From positions 124,001 to 188,000 of the forward strand of contig NZ_CP025408.1 in NCBI RefSeq assembly GCF_002847305.1: a stretch of 64,000 nucleotides of DNA, given 5' to 3'. Below, piece by piece: positions 9,500 to 20,000 of this stretch (the first letter of the stretch is position 1; each line of letters begins with the position of its first letter). A program made the translations under genes and the position numbers. This stretch comes from Paracoccus tegillarcae (GTDB lineage Bacteria; Pseudomonadota; Alphaproteobacteria; Rhodobacterales; Rhodobacteraceae). A model generated the notes under the pieces. That model did not search any database and was not told the origin of the DNA. It saw only the letters and a program-made list of their open reading frames with translations.

Positions 9500-10831
9500 T
9501 CAGCCCGCCCCCGCCCGAGAAATCAGGTGAAAGAACGTCCCGGTGACGCAGCCGCCGCCGGGCATGGCGCGATGGGCACCGGTTTCCGGGACGGCATTGC
9601 CGCCGGCATCGGTGACCCGGGCCAGAGGCGCATCGGGCTGCGACAAGACGCTGGCATAGTGGAATTCATGGCCGCGCAAGGCTGTGCCGGGCGCAAGGCC
9701 CGGAAAGGGCGCGATCAGTTCTGCCCGGCGATAACCCAGATGCATCCGCCGTTTGTGATAGCTTGTCTCAAGCCCCAGCAAGCCGGCCATCTGGTGGCGC
9801 TGACCGTCCGCATCGACCAGCCCGGCGCCAAGCGCCATATAGCCACCGCATTCACCGTGCACGGGCCGGGTCTGGGCAAACCGGACCAGCCCGTCGCGAA
9901 ATTTTGCAGCCGCTGACAGCCGCCCGGCATGAAGCTCGGGATAACCGCCGGGCAGCCAGCAGGCATCGGCACTGTTATCGGGGGGCTGATCGTCCAGTGG
10001 CGAGAACGGCAGGACCGTCGCGCCCTGTCCGCGCCATTCCGCGATCAGATGCGGATAGACAAAGCTGAACGCCGCATCGCGGGCCAGGGCAATCCGCTGG
10101 CCCGGCGGCGGCAGGGGGCGATAGGGTGGCGTATCAGACAAGGGACGCGCGGCCGCGGCGGCGATGATGGCGTCAAGGTCGCAATGCGCGGCGATGAACT
10201 CGCCCGCCTGCGCCAACAGCCGGTCCAGCTCGGTCGTTTCCTCGGCCTGAACCAGCCCCAGATGACGCTCGGGCAGTTCGACATTTCCCTGCCGGGGCAA
10301 GGCACCCAGCACCGTCAGCCCGGCATCGGCCATCCCCTCGCGGATCAGCGCGTCATGGCGGGGCGAGGCGACGCGGTTCAGCACCACGCCGGCAAAGGGC
10401 AGATCGGGCCGCAGGGTGGCAAAACCGCGCGCCACCGCCGCCGCCGATTGTGCCTGACCCGACACATCGAGGATCAGCACCACCGGCCAGCCCATCATCC
10501 GCGCGATCTCGGCGCTGGACCCGATCCCCGTTTCACCGGGCCGCGCGACACCATCAAACAACCCCATCGAGCCTTCGGCCAGGACCAGATCGGCATCACC
10601 AGACAGACCTGCATGGGCCGCGATCTGGCCGGCCCCCATCGACCAGGTGTCAAGGTTCAGCGAGGCCCGCCCCGATGCCGCCTGATGAAAGGCGGGGTCA
10701 ATATAGTCGGGACCGGATTTGAAGGGTTGCACCGTCAGCCCCCGCGCCCGCAGCGCGACCAGCAGACCCAGCATCAGGATCGTCTTGCCGGTCCCCGAGG
10801 CCGGCGCGGAAATCATCAGTCCCGGCGTCAT
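9500..10831 (-). CDS. cobB: Hydrogenobyrinic (cobyrinic) acid a,c-diamide synthase
   Basis: CobB/CbiA amidates the a and c acetate side chains of the corrin macrocycle using glutamine and ATP. The N-terminal half is a dethiobiotin-synthetase-like P-loop domain with [10 protein letters not shown] at residues 8-17 and [11 protein letters not shown]. The C-terminal half is a class I glutamine amidotransferase with the nucleophilic cysteine in [12 protein letters not shown]. The protein is 443 residues, a normal length. Its ATG overlaps the cobM stop (ATGA). In an aerobic locus with cobN the substrate is expected to be hydrogenobyrinic acid. Confidence 0.95.
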   Translation of the reverse strand: MTPGLMISAPASGTGKTILMLGLLVALRARGLTVQPFKSGPDYIDPAFHQAASGRASLNLDTWSMGAGQIAAHAGLSGDADLVLAEGSMGLFDGVARPGETGIGSSAEIARMMGWPVVLILDVSGQAQSAAAVARGFATLRPDLPFAGVVLNRVASPRHDALIREGMADAGLTVLGALPRQGNVELPERHLGLVQAEETTELDRLLAQAGEFIAAHCDLDAIIAAAAARPLSDTPPYRPLPPPGQRIALARDAAFSFVYPHLIAEWRGQGATVLPFSPLDDQPPDNSADACWLPGGYPELHAGRLSAAAKFRDGLVRFAQTRPVHGECGGYMALGAGLVDADGQRHQMAGLLGLETSYHKRRMHLGYRRAELIAPFPGLAPGTALRGHEFHYASVLSQPDAPLARVTDAGGNAVPETGAHRAMPGGGCVTGTFFHLISRAGAG

Positions 10832-11601
10832 GCGGGAAACCTCGGCGCGTCACCCACCGGGCGATAACGGCGGTCGTAATCGGCGGCGTAAAGGCGGCTG
10901 TCGTCGAAACCATCGGCGGCCAGCGCCGGGCCGACCAGGATCAGTGCGGTGCGGTCGATGCCCTGCGCCTCGGCCTCGATCCGCGACAGGGGCGCGCGGA
11001 TGATGCGCTGATCGGGCCAGCTTGCGCGCCAGACCACCGCCACCGGACAATCGGGCCCGTAATGGGGCAGCAAATCGGCCACCACCCGGTCCAGCGCCTG
11101 GATCGACAGATGGATGGCCAGCGTCGCGCCGGTGGCGGCGAATGCTGCCAGACGCTCGCCCTCGGGCATGGACGAGGCGCGGCCCGGCGTGCGGGTCAGC
11201 ACCACCGATTGCGCCACACCGGGCAGCGTCAGTTCGGTTTCCAGCGCGGCGGCGGCCGCGGCAAACGAGGGAACGCCCGGCACCACCTGCACCGCAATTT
11301 CCAACGCACGCAGGCGGCGCAGTTGCTCGCCCATGGCCGACCAGACCGACAGATCGCCCGAATGCAACCGCGCCACATCCTGCCCCGCCGCATCGGCAGC
11401 CGCGATTTCTGCGATGATCTGATCAAGGCTCAGGGGCGCGGTGTTCACGACCCGCGCGCCCGGTGGGCAATGCGACAACAAGGCCTGCGGCACCAGCGAA
11501 CCGGCGAAAAGACAGACCGGACAGGCCGCGATCAGGTCGCGCCCGCGCAGGGTGATCAGATCGGCGGCGCCCGGGCCTGCTCCGATGAAATGAACGGTCA
11601 T
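10828..11601 (-). CDS. cobM: Precorrin-4 C11-methyltransferase CobM
   Basis: CobM adds a methyl group from S-adenosylmethionine to C11 of precorrin-4. Its 257 residues show [16 protein letters not shown] at the N-terminus, [13 protein letters not shown], the [15 protein letters not shown] segment and [15 protein letters not shown], the recognised CobM/CbiF pattern. The ATG at 11601 overlaps the cobE stop (ATGA). A longer in-frame extension upstream has no homology to the family and lies within cobE, so I reject it. Confidence 0.95.
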   Translation of the reverse strand: MTVHFIGAGPGAADLITLRGRDLIAACPVCLFAGSLVPQALLSHCPPGARVVNTAPLSLDQIIAEIAAADAAGQDVARLHSGDLSVWSAMGEQLRRLRALEIAVQVVPGVPSFAAAAAALETELTLPGVAQSVVLTRTPGRASSMPEGERLAAFAATGATLAIHLSIQALDRVVADLLPHYGPDCPVAVVWRASWPDQRIIRAPLSRIEAEAQGIDRTALILVGPALAADGFDDSRLYAADYDRRYRPVGDAPRFPA

Positions 11602-11945
11602 TCGGGTTCTCTCTTTTCTGCAATGGCGGCGGTGGCGCGCCCGCAGGCGCTGATGACGCGCGGCACGGTGATCTGCGCGCCCGGCCCGCAAACGGACAGC
11701 GCGGCGGCCTCGGCGACCGATCCCGTGCCGTAAAGCGCCATTACGCGCGGCGAGGTGGTCGGCGTGCCAATGCCCTCGACACCTGCGAGCGACAGCGCGC
11801 GGCCAAGCGCCGTGACCTCTTCGGCGCGCGCCGCAATGGTGGCCAGCATGTCTGCCGCGCCGCCCTGCGCCTCGGCCTGCGCCAGCGCATCGCGCAATGC
11901 CGCGACCGGGGCGCCTGCCCGGCAACCGATCCCTGCCACCCTCAT
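11598..11945 (-). CDS. cobE: Cobalamin biosynthesis protein CobE (CbiG C-terminal-like)
   Basis: This 115-residue protein matches CobE, the stand-alone equivalent of the CbiG C-terminal domain. It shows the N-terminal [15 protein letters not shown], the central [26 protein letters not shown] and the C-terminal [12 protein letters not shown]. CobE is required for cobalamin production in aerobic producers, but its exact reaction is unsettled. I chose the ATG at 11945, which overlaps the cobL stop by 4 bp and places the conserved VAGIGC motif at the N-terminus. It is coupled to cobM through a second ATGA overlap. Confidence 0.88.
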   Translation of the reverse strand: MRVAGIGCRAGAPVAALRDALAQAEAQGGAADMLATIAARAEEVTALGRALSLAGVEGIGTPTTSPRVMALYGTGSVAEAAALSVCGPGAQITVPRVISACGRATAAIAEKREPE

Positions 11946-13132
11946 CGCACCACCTGCCATTGCGTCACAGGACGGGCCGGTTGCCAGCCGCGCAGACCGC
12001 CCAGTGGCGTGGCCTCACAGAGTTCCATCCGCAGCAGCCGTCCGCCATGGCTGGCATGGCGCGCAGCCAGCAGGGCTTCGGTTTCCAGTGTCACGGCATT
12101 GGCAACCAGCCGCACACCCTCAGGCAGCAGCTGCCAGAGCCGGTCGAACAAAGGCCCGCTTGCGCCGCCGCCGACGAAGACGGCATCGGGTTCCGGCAGC
12201 CCCTCCAACGCCTCGGGCGCGGCGCCGGGGCGCAATGTCATCCGGTCTTGCAGGCCGAATGCCTCGATATTCAGGTGGATATTGCGTTGCCGATCCTCGC
12301 GCGGCTCTATGGTCACGGCGCGCCCACCGGCCAGCGCCCATTCGACCGAAACAGCGCCCGATCCGCCCCCGATATCCCACAGCATCTCGCCCGCGCGCGG
12401 TGCCAAGGCCGCCAGCGTCATGGCCCGGATCGGCGATTTGGTGATCTGTCCATCATGGGCGAAATCAGCCTCGGGTCGGCCCGGCACAGCGGGCAAGCCC
12501 CTACCGCGCGGCAGGTCGCATCCATCCAGCGCCACGGCAACGGGCGCATCGGCCTTGACCCCGGTCAGGGCATCAGCGCGGTGGTCCCGGATGCGTTCGG
12601 AGGGACCGCCCAGCCCTTCCAGCACAACCATGCGCATGTCACCCATCCCCTGCCCCGCCAACCAACGGGCCAGTGCCGCCGGGGCATCGCCGTCACGCAG
12701 GGTCGCCACGATCCGGCAGCCGCGCACCAGATGCGGACGCAGACGTGCAAAGGGCGCGGCATGCAGGCCAAGGCAGACCGTCGCCTCGATCCGCCAGCCC
12801 AGACGGGCAGCGGCCAGCGAGAAAATACCGGGGCCAGGCAAGGCGCGCCATTCTTCCGGCTCAAGATGGCCGGCCAGACTGCCGCCCGCGCCGAACCAGA
12901 ACGGATCGCCCGATGCCAGCACAGCCACGCGCTGTCCGCGCGCCGCCAGCGCCGGCTTGATATCAAAGGGCACAGGCCATTCCCGACCGCGCGCGCCGGC
13001 ACCTGCCAGCGCCAGATGTCGCGGCCCGCCAAAGACCAGATCGGCGCCGGCCACGGCTTCGCGGCTTGCATCCGACAGGCCGGACAGGCCATCTTCGCCA
13101 ATGCCGATGATGGTCAGCCAGGGATCCGCCAT
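11942..13132 (-). CDS. cobL: Precorrin-6Y C5,15-methyltransferase (decarboxylating) CobL
   Basis: CobL methylates C5 and C15 and removes the C12 acetate carboxyl, making precorrin-8X. The 396-residue protein is a fusion of a CbiE-like tetrapyrrole methylase ([30 protein letters not shown]) and a CbiT-like class I methyltransferase ([18 protein letters not shown]). I place the start at the ATG at 13132, which gives the canonical N-terminus [10 protein letters not shown]. This start codon overlaps that of divergent cobK in the tetranucleotide CATG, so any promoter for cobL must lie inside cobK or further upstream. It heads the cobL-cobE-cobM-cobB-cbiM-like-cobF run. Confidence 0.94.
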   Translation of the reverse strand: MADPWLTIIGIGEDGLSGLSDASREAVAGADLVFGGPRHLALAGAGARGREWPVPFDIKPALAARGQRVAVLASGDPFWFGAGGSLAGHLEPEEWRALPGPGIFSLAAARLGWRIEATVCLGLHAAPFARLRPHLVRGCRIVATLRDGDAPAALARWLAGQGMGDMRMVVLEGLGGPSERIRDHRADALTGVKADAPVAVALDGCDLPRGRGLPAVPGRPEADFAHDGQITKSPIRAMTLAALAPRAGEMLWDIGGGSGAVSVEWALAGGRAVTIEPREDRQRNIHLNIEAFGLQDRMTLRPGAAPEALEGLPEPDAVFVGGGASGPLFDRLWQLLPEGVRLVANAVTLETEALLAARHASHGGRLLRMELCEATPLGGLRGWQPARPVTQWQVVR

Positions 13133-13883
13133 GTCACGCATCCTCCTTTTGGGCGGCACATCCGAGGCCAGCCGCACCGCACGGCTGTTGGCCGATGCCG
13201 GGCTGGATGCGGTGTTTTCCTATGCGGGGCGCACATCCGCGCCGGTGGATCAGCCGCTGCCGGTGCGGATCGGCGGTTTTGGCGGGGCTCAGGGGCTGAC
13301 GGCGTGGCTGCGCGATCAGCGGATCAGCCATGTGATCGACGCCACGCACCCCTTCGCCGCACAGATCAGCCGCAACGCCATTGCCGCAGCGGCAGCGGCG
13401 CGCCTGCCGATTCTGTCTCTGCAGCGGCCGCCCTGGCAGCCGGTCGCGGGCGATCAGTGGAGCAATGTCCCTGATATCGCGGCTGCAGCGGCTGCGCTGC
13501 CCGAACAGCCCGCAAGCGTTTTTCTGGCCATCGGCAAGCAGAACCTGACCGCATTCTGCAATCTTCCGCATCGCTGGCTGCTGCGGTTGGTCGATCCGCC
13601 GCAGGGCGCGCTGCCCTTGCCCCGCGCGACCGCCGTAATCGCGCGCGGACCCTTCACGCCCCAGTCCGATGAGGCCCTGATGCGCGCGCATGTCATAACC
13701 CATGTCGTCGCCAAGAATGCCGGCGGCGAGGGCGCGCGCGCCAAGCTGACCGCCGCGAACCGCCTTGGCCTGCCAGTGATCCTGATCGACCGGCCCGCCT
13801 TGCCGCCACGCAAGACCGTTACCACGCCAGAGCAGGTGCTGGACTGGCTGCATCACACGCCCTCCACGCTGCGGGGCGTATAG
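13131..13883 (+). CDS. cobK: Precorrin-6A reductase CobK
   Basis: CobK reduces precorrin-6A to precorrin-6B (dihydro form) with NADPH. The 250-residue protein shows the nucleotide-binding start ILLLGGTSEASRTARLLA, the segment HVIDATHPFAAQISRNA, FLAIGKQNL and the C-terminal VAKNAGGEGARAKLTAA. It is the only plus-strand gene in the cobalamin locus. Its start overlaps the cobL start and its last 31 bp overlap the 3' end of convergent cobJ. Its own promoter must therefore sit within cobL coding DNA. Confidence 0.94.
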   Translation: MSRILLLGGTSEASRTARLLADAGLDAVFSYAGRTSAPVDQPLPVRIGGFGGAQGLTAWLRDQRISHVIDATHPFAAQISRNAIAAAAAARLPILSLQRPPWQPVAGDQWSNVPDIAAAAAALPEQPASVFLAIGKQNLTAFCNLPHRWLLRLVDPPQGALPLPRATAVIARGPFTPQSDEALMRAHVITHVVAKNAGGEGARAKLTAANRLGLPVILIDRPALPPRKTVTTPEQVLDWLHHTPSTLRGV

Positions 13884-14590
13884 ACCCAGTTGCCGACGCG
13901 CCGCGTCGCTGCATTCCCCACCAGAACCACTGTTCGCATATCGGCCATCTCTGGCCGGGCCTCTGCCAGCGTGGTGATCCGCAGGGCCTCATCCAGGGTC
14001 GAAACCGCGCGGGCAAAGATGATCATCCGCTCGGGTCCGCATTCCTCGCGCAGGATATCCAGCACGCGGGAGAATTGATGCGGGCGGCTGGCGGATCGCG
14101 GATTATAGAAGCCCATCGCGAAATCGCCCCGTGCCGCGTGCCGCAACCGCTGCTCGATCAGGGCGAAAGGTTTGAGGTTGTCTGACAGGTTGATGGCGCA
14201 GAAATCATGGCCAAGCGGCGCACCTGCACGCGCCGCGGCGGCCAGCATCGCGGTAATGCCGGGCAGGATGCGAATATCCGTTTGCTGGTCCGTCCGGGCC
14301 TCAAGCGCCTCGAAAAGCGCCGAGGCCATGGCGAACACGCCCGGATCACCCGAGGACACGATGACCACGCGCAGCCCCTCGGCCGCCAGATCCAGCGCCA
14401 GATGCGCGCGATCCAGTTCCGCCCGGTTGTCCGAGCCATGCAATCGCAGCCCCGAACGCGGCGTGATGCGGGCAACGTAAGGGGCATAGCCGACCACATC
14501 CGTCGCCTCGGCAAGGGCCGCCCAGACCTCGGGCGTCACCAGATCGGTGGCGCCGGGGCCAAGCCCTGCAACTGTGACCCGACCGCTCAT
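13853..14590 (-). CDS. cobJ: Precorrin-3B C17-methyltransferase CobJ
   Basis: CobJ methylates C17 and drives ring contraction, converting precorrin-3B to precorrin-4. The 245-residue product shows VAGLGPGATDLVTPEV, GYAPYVARI, VVIVSSGDPGVFAMA, LPGITAMLAAAAR and GFYNPRSASRP, the hallmark CobJ segments. The ATG at 14590 overlaps the cobI stop (ATGA). Its 3' end overlaps convergent cobK by 31 bp, with no room for a terminator between them. Confidence 0.95.
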   Translation of the reverse strand: MSGRVTVAGLGPGATDLVTPEVWAALAEATDVVGYAPYVARITPRSGLRLHGSDNRAELDRAHLALDLAAEGLRVVIVSSGDPGVFAMASALFEALEARTDQQTDIRILPGITAMLAAAARAGAPLGHDFCAINLSDNLKPFALIEQRLRHAARGDFAMGFYNPRSASRPHQFSRVLDILREECGPERMIIFARAVSTLDEALRITTLAEARPEMADMRTVVLVGNAATRRVGNWVYTPRSVEGV

Positions 14591-15330
14591 TCCGCTGCGC
14601 CCATGATGGCCAGTGGCCGGCGGCCATGACCGTGGACCATGACGATGGCGAAATAGGGGCAATCCGCATCGCCCACCTCATCCAGCCGCACGACCCGCTG
14701 GCCCGGCATGGTGCCGCGCTCGATCAGCCAGGCCGCATCCAGCCGACCTGCTGCAGCCAATGCGCGGCGGATCTTGGGCAGGTTGCGCCCGGTCTTCATG
14801 ATGACCAGCGCATCGGCGGCGCGCATATGGCGGATCAGATCATCCAGCGGCAGCGTGCCCATCAGCACGGTCATCACATCATCGCCCCAGGTCACCGGCT
14901 GCCCGGTCGCGCCCCAGCAACCAGCCATGCCGGGAATGCCGGGGATCACCTCGATCCGCGCAACCTCGCGCAGGCGGATGTAGAGATGCATGAATGAGCC
15001 GTAAAAGAACGGGTCGCCCTCGCAGATCACCACCACATCATCCTGCTGGGCCAGCAACTCCAGCCGCGCGGCCCAGTCGTCATAGAATGCCGCCAGCAGC
15101 GCATTATAGGCCGGGCTGTCGAAAGGGATTTCCGTCGTGACCGGATATTCCATCGCATGTTCCTCAACGCCCGGCGCCAGCAGGTCCTGCACGATCCGAC
15201 GGGCCTGCCCCTGACGGCCGGCCTTGCGGAAAAACGCCAGATGGCGCGCGCCCCTGATCGCGCGGTCGGCACGGACCGAGATCAGATCGGGATCGCCGGG
15301 GCCAAGGCCCGCACAGATGATCTTGCCCAT
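14587..15330 (-). CDS. cobI: Precorrin-2 C20-methyltransferase CobI
   Basis: CobI methylates C20 of precorrin-2 to give precorrin-3A. The 247-residue protein shows CAGLGPGDPDLISVRA, VICEGDPFFYGSFMHLYIRL and VIPGIPGMAGCWGATG, all diagnostic for the CobI/CbiL family. I place the start at the ATG at 15330, which has a clear AAAGGA ribosome-binding site and matches the family N-terminus. It begins 2 bp after the cobH stop and overlaps cobJ by 4 bp. Confidence 0.95.
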   Translation of the reverse strand: MGKIICAGLGPGDPDLISVRADRAIRGARHLAFFRKAGRQGQARRIVQDLLAPGVEEHAMEYPVTTEIPFDSPAYNALLAAFYDDWAARLELLAQQDDVVVICEGDPFFYGSFMHLYIRLREVARIEVIPGIPGMAGCWGATGQPVTWGDDVMTVLMGTLPLDDLIRHMRAADALVIMKTGRNLPKIRRALAAAGRLDAAWLIERGTMPGQRVVRLDEVGDADCPYFAIVMVHGHGRRPLAIMGAAE

Positions 15331-15332
15331 GG

Positions 15333-15962
15333 TTATTCCTTTCGGCTGGCCAGCGCGTTGACGGCTGCGACCGTAATGGCCGAGCCGCCAAGCCGGCCCT
15401 TGACGATCAGCGCGGGCACCGGCGAGGCGGCCATCAACGCATCCTTGGATTCCGCCGCACCCACGAATCCCACCGGGCAGCCGATGATCGCGGCGGGGCG
15501 TGGGCAGGCGGGGTCCTCGAGCATATTGAGCAGATGGAACAGCGCGGTCGGCGCATTGCCGATGGCGACCACCGCGCCCGCCAGATGCGGTCGCCACAGG
15601 TCCAGTGCCGCGGCCGAGCGCGTATTGCCCATCCGGCGCGCCCGCTCCGGGACGGATGGCTCGTTCAGCGTGCAGATCACTGCATTGTCCCGTGGCAGGC
15701 GGGCGCGGGTGATGCCTTCGCTGACCATGCGCGCATCGCACAGGATCGGCGCACCGGCCTGCAAGGCGGCACGGGCAGCGGCGGCCATGCCGGGGGAAAA
15801 CCGGATGTCGCGTTCCAGCCCGACCAGACCGGCGGCATGGATCATCCGCACGGCCACGGGTTCCTCGTCGGCGTCAAAGCGCGCCAGATCGGCCTCGGCC
15901 CGGATGGTGTGAAAGGACTGCCGATAGATCGCGGCGCCGTCCTTTTCGTAGTCATATGGCAT
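15333..15962 (-). CDS. cobH: Precorrin-8X methylmutase CobH
   Basis: CobH moves a methyl group from C11 to C12 of precorrin-8X, forming hydrogenobyrinic acid. The 209-residue product carries the catalytic histidine in VRMIHAAGLVG near position 42, followed by ILCDARMVSEGI, GNAPTALFHLL and GCPVGFVGAAESK, all family signatures. Its ATG overlaps the cobG stop by one base (TGATG). Length and motifs are complete. Confidence 0.95.
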   Translation of the reverse strand: MPYDYEKDGAAIYRQSFHTIRAEADLARFDADEEPVAVRMIHAAGLVGLERDIRFSPGMAAAARAALQAGAPILCDARMVSEGITRARLPRDNAVICTLNEPSVPERARRMGNTRSAAALDLWRPHLAGAVVAIGNAPTALFHLLNMLEDPACPRPAAIIGCPVGFVGAAESKDALMAASPVPALIVKGRLGGSAITVAAVNALASRKE

Positions 15963-17068
15963 CAGATCACCTCTGGCAGTTGGTCGGGTCGCAAGGCGCG
16001 CCGGACCGGCTGATCGCCGGCGCGGCCATTGCGGATCATGTCAAATCCCTGCGCGGTGGCGGTCAGGGTCAGGTCGGCGGGCCGGGGCCAGCCGCAGCCC
16101 TTGGCGCAGCCCGAAACGTGCAGAATCGCGCCCTCGGGCAAAAGGGCCGCAAGATGGCGGGCCAGTGGACGGGTCTGGGCATGGGCCTGCGGGCAGCTTG
16201 GCGCACCCGCACAGGCACGCAGCCTGCGACGGGGATCGCGCGGATCAAGGATCAGCCCCGCCAGCGCGGGCATGGCCGCGGCGCCCTCGATCAAGATCAT
16301 GTGCCAGGGCGTCAACCGGACAGGCCCCGCCTGCGCAACGGCGATCAGGGTGTCCGGTTCGATCTGCCCGAATTCCAGCCCGACCAGCGCGCCTTGCACC
16401 ACCAAACCGGGTTCCGGCACGGCCTCGGTGCGAGACAAGGGGCGGTCCGCATCGGGCCAGCGTCCCGCTGCAATCAGGGCGGCCATCCGTCCGCGTCCCG
16501 CGACCATGCCGCCCTGCTGCAAGAACCACGCCGCCAGTTCGACCGTCTGCGCAACATCGTGCAGCGGCTGGCCCTGCGACATCCCATCGGCCAGCAGGAT
16601 CAATGCGCCGGTCGGATCACGTTCCAGCCGGATATCTGCGGGCACATCGCGCAGGATCGGGCGCGGTCCGGTATCGACGGCAAAGCCGAACTTGGCGGGC
16701 AGGCTCAGGTCGCTGGCGGCCAGACGCTCAGCAAGCGCCATTGCCAGCCGGTCGGTCGCGCCATCGGCAAAGGGGGTGACGATGATATTCCGCCGTGTCT
16801 CGGTCGCGATGTCGGGGTCGATCAGATCCAGCGCGGCCAACGTCTCGATCAGGTCTGCATGGGTGTCCGGTGTCACGCCGCGCAGTTGCAGATTGGCGCG
16901 GCCCGTCAGTTCGATCCGGCCATTGCCACAGCGCCGCGCGGCCTCGGCAATCGCGACCGCCTGCGCAGGCATCAGCCGTCCGCCCGGCGGCTTGATCCGC
17001 ACCACCCAGCCATCGCCGGATTCCATCGGGCGCAGCGCGCCGGGGCACCATCCCCTGACCGCGCTCAT
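15962..17068 (-). CDS. cobG: Precorrin-3B synthase CobG
   Basis: CobG is the oxygen-requiring Fe-S monooxygenase that hydroxylates precorrin-3A and forms the gamma-lactone precorrin-3B, the defining step of the aerobic pathway. The 368-residue protein resembles sulfite/nitrite reductases: IELTGRANLQLRGV near residue 52 and the cluster cysteines in ACAGAPSCPQA and SGCAKGC near the C-terminus. Its ATG overlaps the cobN stop (ATGA). Presence of CobG means that this organism does not need CobZ for this step. Confidence 0.93.
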   Translation of the reverse strand: MSAVRGWCPGALRPMESGDGWVVRIKPPGGRLMPAQAVAIAEAARRCGNGRIELTGRANLQLRGVTPDTHADLIETLAALDLIDPDIATETRRNIIVTPFADGATDRLAMALAERLAASDLSLPAKFGFAVDTGPRPILRDVPADIRLERDPTGALILLADGMSQGQPLHDVAQTVELAAWFLQQGGMVAGRGRMAALIAAGRWPDADRPLSRTEAVPEPGLVVQGALVGLEFGQIEPDTLIAVAQAGPVRLTPWHMILIEGAAAMPALAGLILDPRDPRRRLRACAGAPSCPQAHAQTRPLARHLAALLPEGAILHVSGCAKGCGWPRPADLTLTATAQGFDMIRNGRAGDQPVRRALRPDQLPEVI

Positions 17069-20000
17069 GCCCCGACCTCAAGACTGGCAGCGATCGAGTT
17101 GCGCCGTGTCACCCACAGGCCCGCCTCGGCCAGCCGGTTGTAGAGGTCGCGCATGGCGGCCAGCGCAGCCGGGTTGGCGTCCTGCATGAATTCGACGACC
17201 TCGGGCCTGCCAAGCGTGGCATCGTGATAAAGGTCGAACAGATGTGGCGGCACGGTCTGGGCCAGATGGGCAAAAGCCGACAGATGGTCCAGGGTTGCCG
17301 CGATCTCGGCAGCACCGCGAAAACCATGCGCCATCATGCCATTGGCCCAACGCGGATCGCTGGCACGGGCGCGCACCGTGCGGGCGATTTCCGCGGTCAG
17401 CGTGCGGGCGCGGGGGCGGTCGGGCTGGGTGGCGTCAAGGTGATAAAGCGCGGGCCGGGGTGCACCGATGCGCGCCATGGCCGCCGCAAATCCGGCCTCA
17501 TGCGCGGCGTAATCGGCAGCCAGCAGCAGATCGCTTTCGGGCAAATCCTGCGCATGGACGAAACTATCGGCACCGGCCAATCGCGCCTGCAATGCCCCGG
17601 GATCAGCCCGGACATTACCATCTTGTCCGATGGCCCAGCTGGACGCTGCCAGCCAGGCCTGACCGGCGGCCTGCCGCGCCGCGTCGCTGAAATCCTGCGC
17701 GGCCACGCCCATCCCCAGCCCGTATTGGCCGGGTTCCGGCCCAAAGACGCGCGGGCTGCGCGCCAGATAGGGGTTGTCGGACGGGTCCTCAACGCGTTCG
17801 GCAAGCGCCTGCGCGCCGGTTTCAAACAATTGCGCCAGCACCGGAAACACGTCGCGAAAAAGGCCCGAGACCCGCAAGGTCACGTCGATGCGCGGGCGAT
17901 CCAGCAGCGGCAGAGGCACGATCTCGACGCCCGAAACACGGCCCGAGCCGTGATCCCAAACCGGCTTGAGCCCCGCCAAGTGCAACGCCATCGCGAATTC
18001 CTCGCCTGCCGTGCGCATGGTGGCGCTACCCCACAGATCGACGACCAGCCCCTTGGGCCAGTCGCCATGATCCTGCAAATGACGGCGCAGCAATTCCTCG
18101 GCCAGTTTCACGCCCTGCGCATGGGCATTGGGCGTCGGCACGGCACGGGGATCGGTGCTGAAGAGGTTTCGCCCCGTGGGCATGACGTCGCTGCGGCCCC
18201 GCGCGGGCGAGCCCGAGGGTCCGGGCGCGACATGCTGTCCGTCCAGCGCCATCAGCAGACCGGCGCGTTCGGCAGCACCGCAGGCGCCATTGCCAAAGAC
18301 ATGCAGCCCCTCGCCGAACTGGCTTTCCTTGATATCGCAGACAAAGCGGTCGATGCGGGTGATGGCCTCGGCGGCACTGGCCTGCCGGGGGATGCCCAGA
18401 TCGGCCTCCAGCCCGGCGGCGCGCGCCTCGTCCCGGATCGCGCCGATCAGCCGGTCGCGGCGGGCCGGGTCCAGACCGTCGGCGGTGGAGTATTCGTCCA
18501 GCAGACGTTCCAGATGCGCCATGCCTTCGGGCACACGCCCCGCGACCATCGGCGGCGGCAAATGGCCAAGCGTGACCGCGCCCAACCGCCGCTTGGTCTG
18601 CGCGGCCTCGCCCGGATCGTTGACGATAAAGGGATAGACGACCGGCAATTTGCCCAGCAGCGCCTGCGGCCAGCACGCATCAGACAGCGCGACCGATTTG
18701 CCCGGCAGCCATTCCAGCGTGCCATGCGCCCCCATATGGATCATCGCGTGCAGGCCCTGCTGGCGCAGCCACAGGTAAAAGGCGACATAAGCGTGGCGCG
18801 GCACTCGGGTCAGATCGTGATAATCATCCGTCCGGCCTGCACGGTGACTGCGTTCAGGCTGCAGCGCCAACAGCAGCTTGCCGCGCCGGATCGCCGCAAA
18901 GCGGAACGCGCCACCCTGCAAATCCGGGTCGCTTTCCGCCGGCCCCCATGCGGTATGCAGATCGTCCCGCAATGCCTGCGGCAGGCATTGCAAGGCTGCC
19001 AGATATTCGCCCATCGGCCAGTCGATGGTCTGCTGCGCCAGTGCCTCGGCGCAGTCACCGGGGGCGACGTCATAGCCGGCACTGGCCATCATATCTGTGA
19101 CCGCATCGGCGGATGCGGGCGCGTCCAGCCCCACGGCATGAGCCATCTGCCAGTCGCGACCGGGATAGGTCGACAGAATCAGCGCGATGGCGCATTCATC
19201 GCGCGGGGTTCGGGCCAGCCGATGCCAGGCAGCGACTTGCGCGACGGTGGCTTTGATACGCGCCGGATCGGCACGGTGGGCAAAGCGGCTGAATTGCAGG
19301 TCAGGATCGCGCGGCTCGGGTGCTTTGAAACTGACGACACCCCCAAAGATGCGCCCGTCGATCTCGGGCAGGACCACATGCATGGCCAGATCAGCCGGCG
19401 ACAGCCCCCGTTCGGACCCCGCCCATTCGCCGCGCCTGTTGGTCGACAGCGCCACCTGAAAGACCGGGCAGCCATAGGCATCGAACGGCGTGGCACCGGT
19501 TTCGGCACGCATGGAAAATCCGGTGCAATTGACGATGGCCGCCGGCGCCACCGGCAGCGCGGTTGCCAGCCAATCGGCGAAACCCGGTGCCTTCAGCGAG
19601 GGGGCAAAGACACCGCAGGCGGCAAAGCCCGCCTCGCGCAGCGACCTGATCAGCGCATCGACCGGCCCTGTATCAGCCGCCGCCAGATAGCTGCGATAAA
19701 AGCTGACCAACGCCAGCGGGTGATCAGAGGCCGCGTCCGGCGCCGCGTCGATCACGCCCTGATCGGGATCGTAGAATCCCCAATCGGGCACCGCCTTCTT
19801 GCCCACAACGGGCCCGGCATAGATGCCCGCCGCCAGCGCCAACTGCGCCAGTGCCGCCTGCGCCGCAACCGCGCCGCCGGCATCACACAGCCGCCGCAAT
19901 TGCCGCAGCACCGATGCCGGCACAGTCGAAAGCGCATCCAGCGTCGCATCATCGCGCCCATCGGCTGGCAGCACGGCAAGCGCGATCCCCTTGCGCCGCG

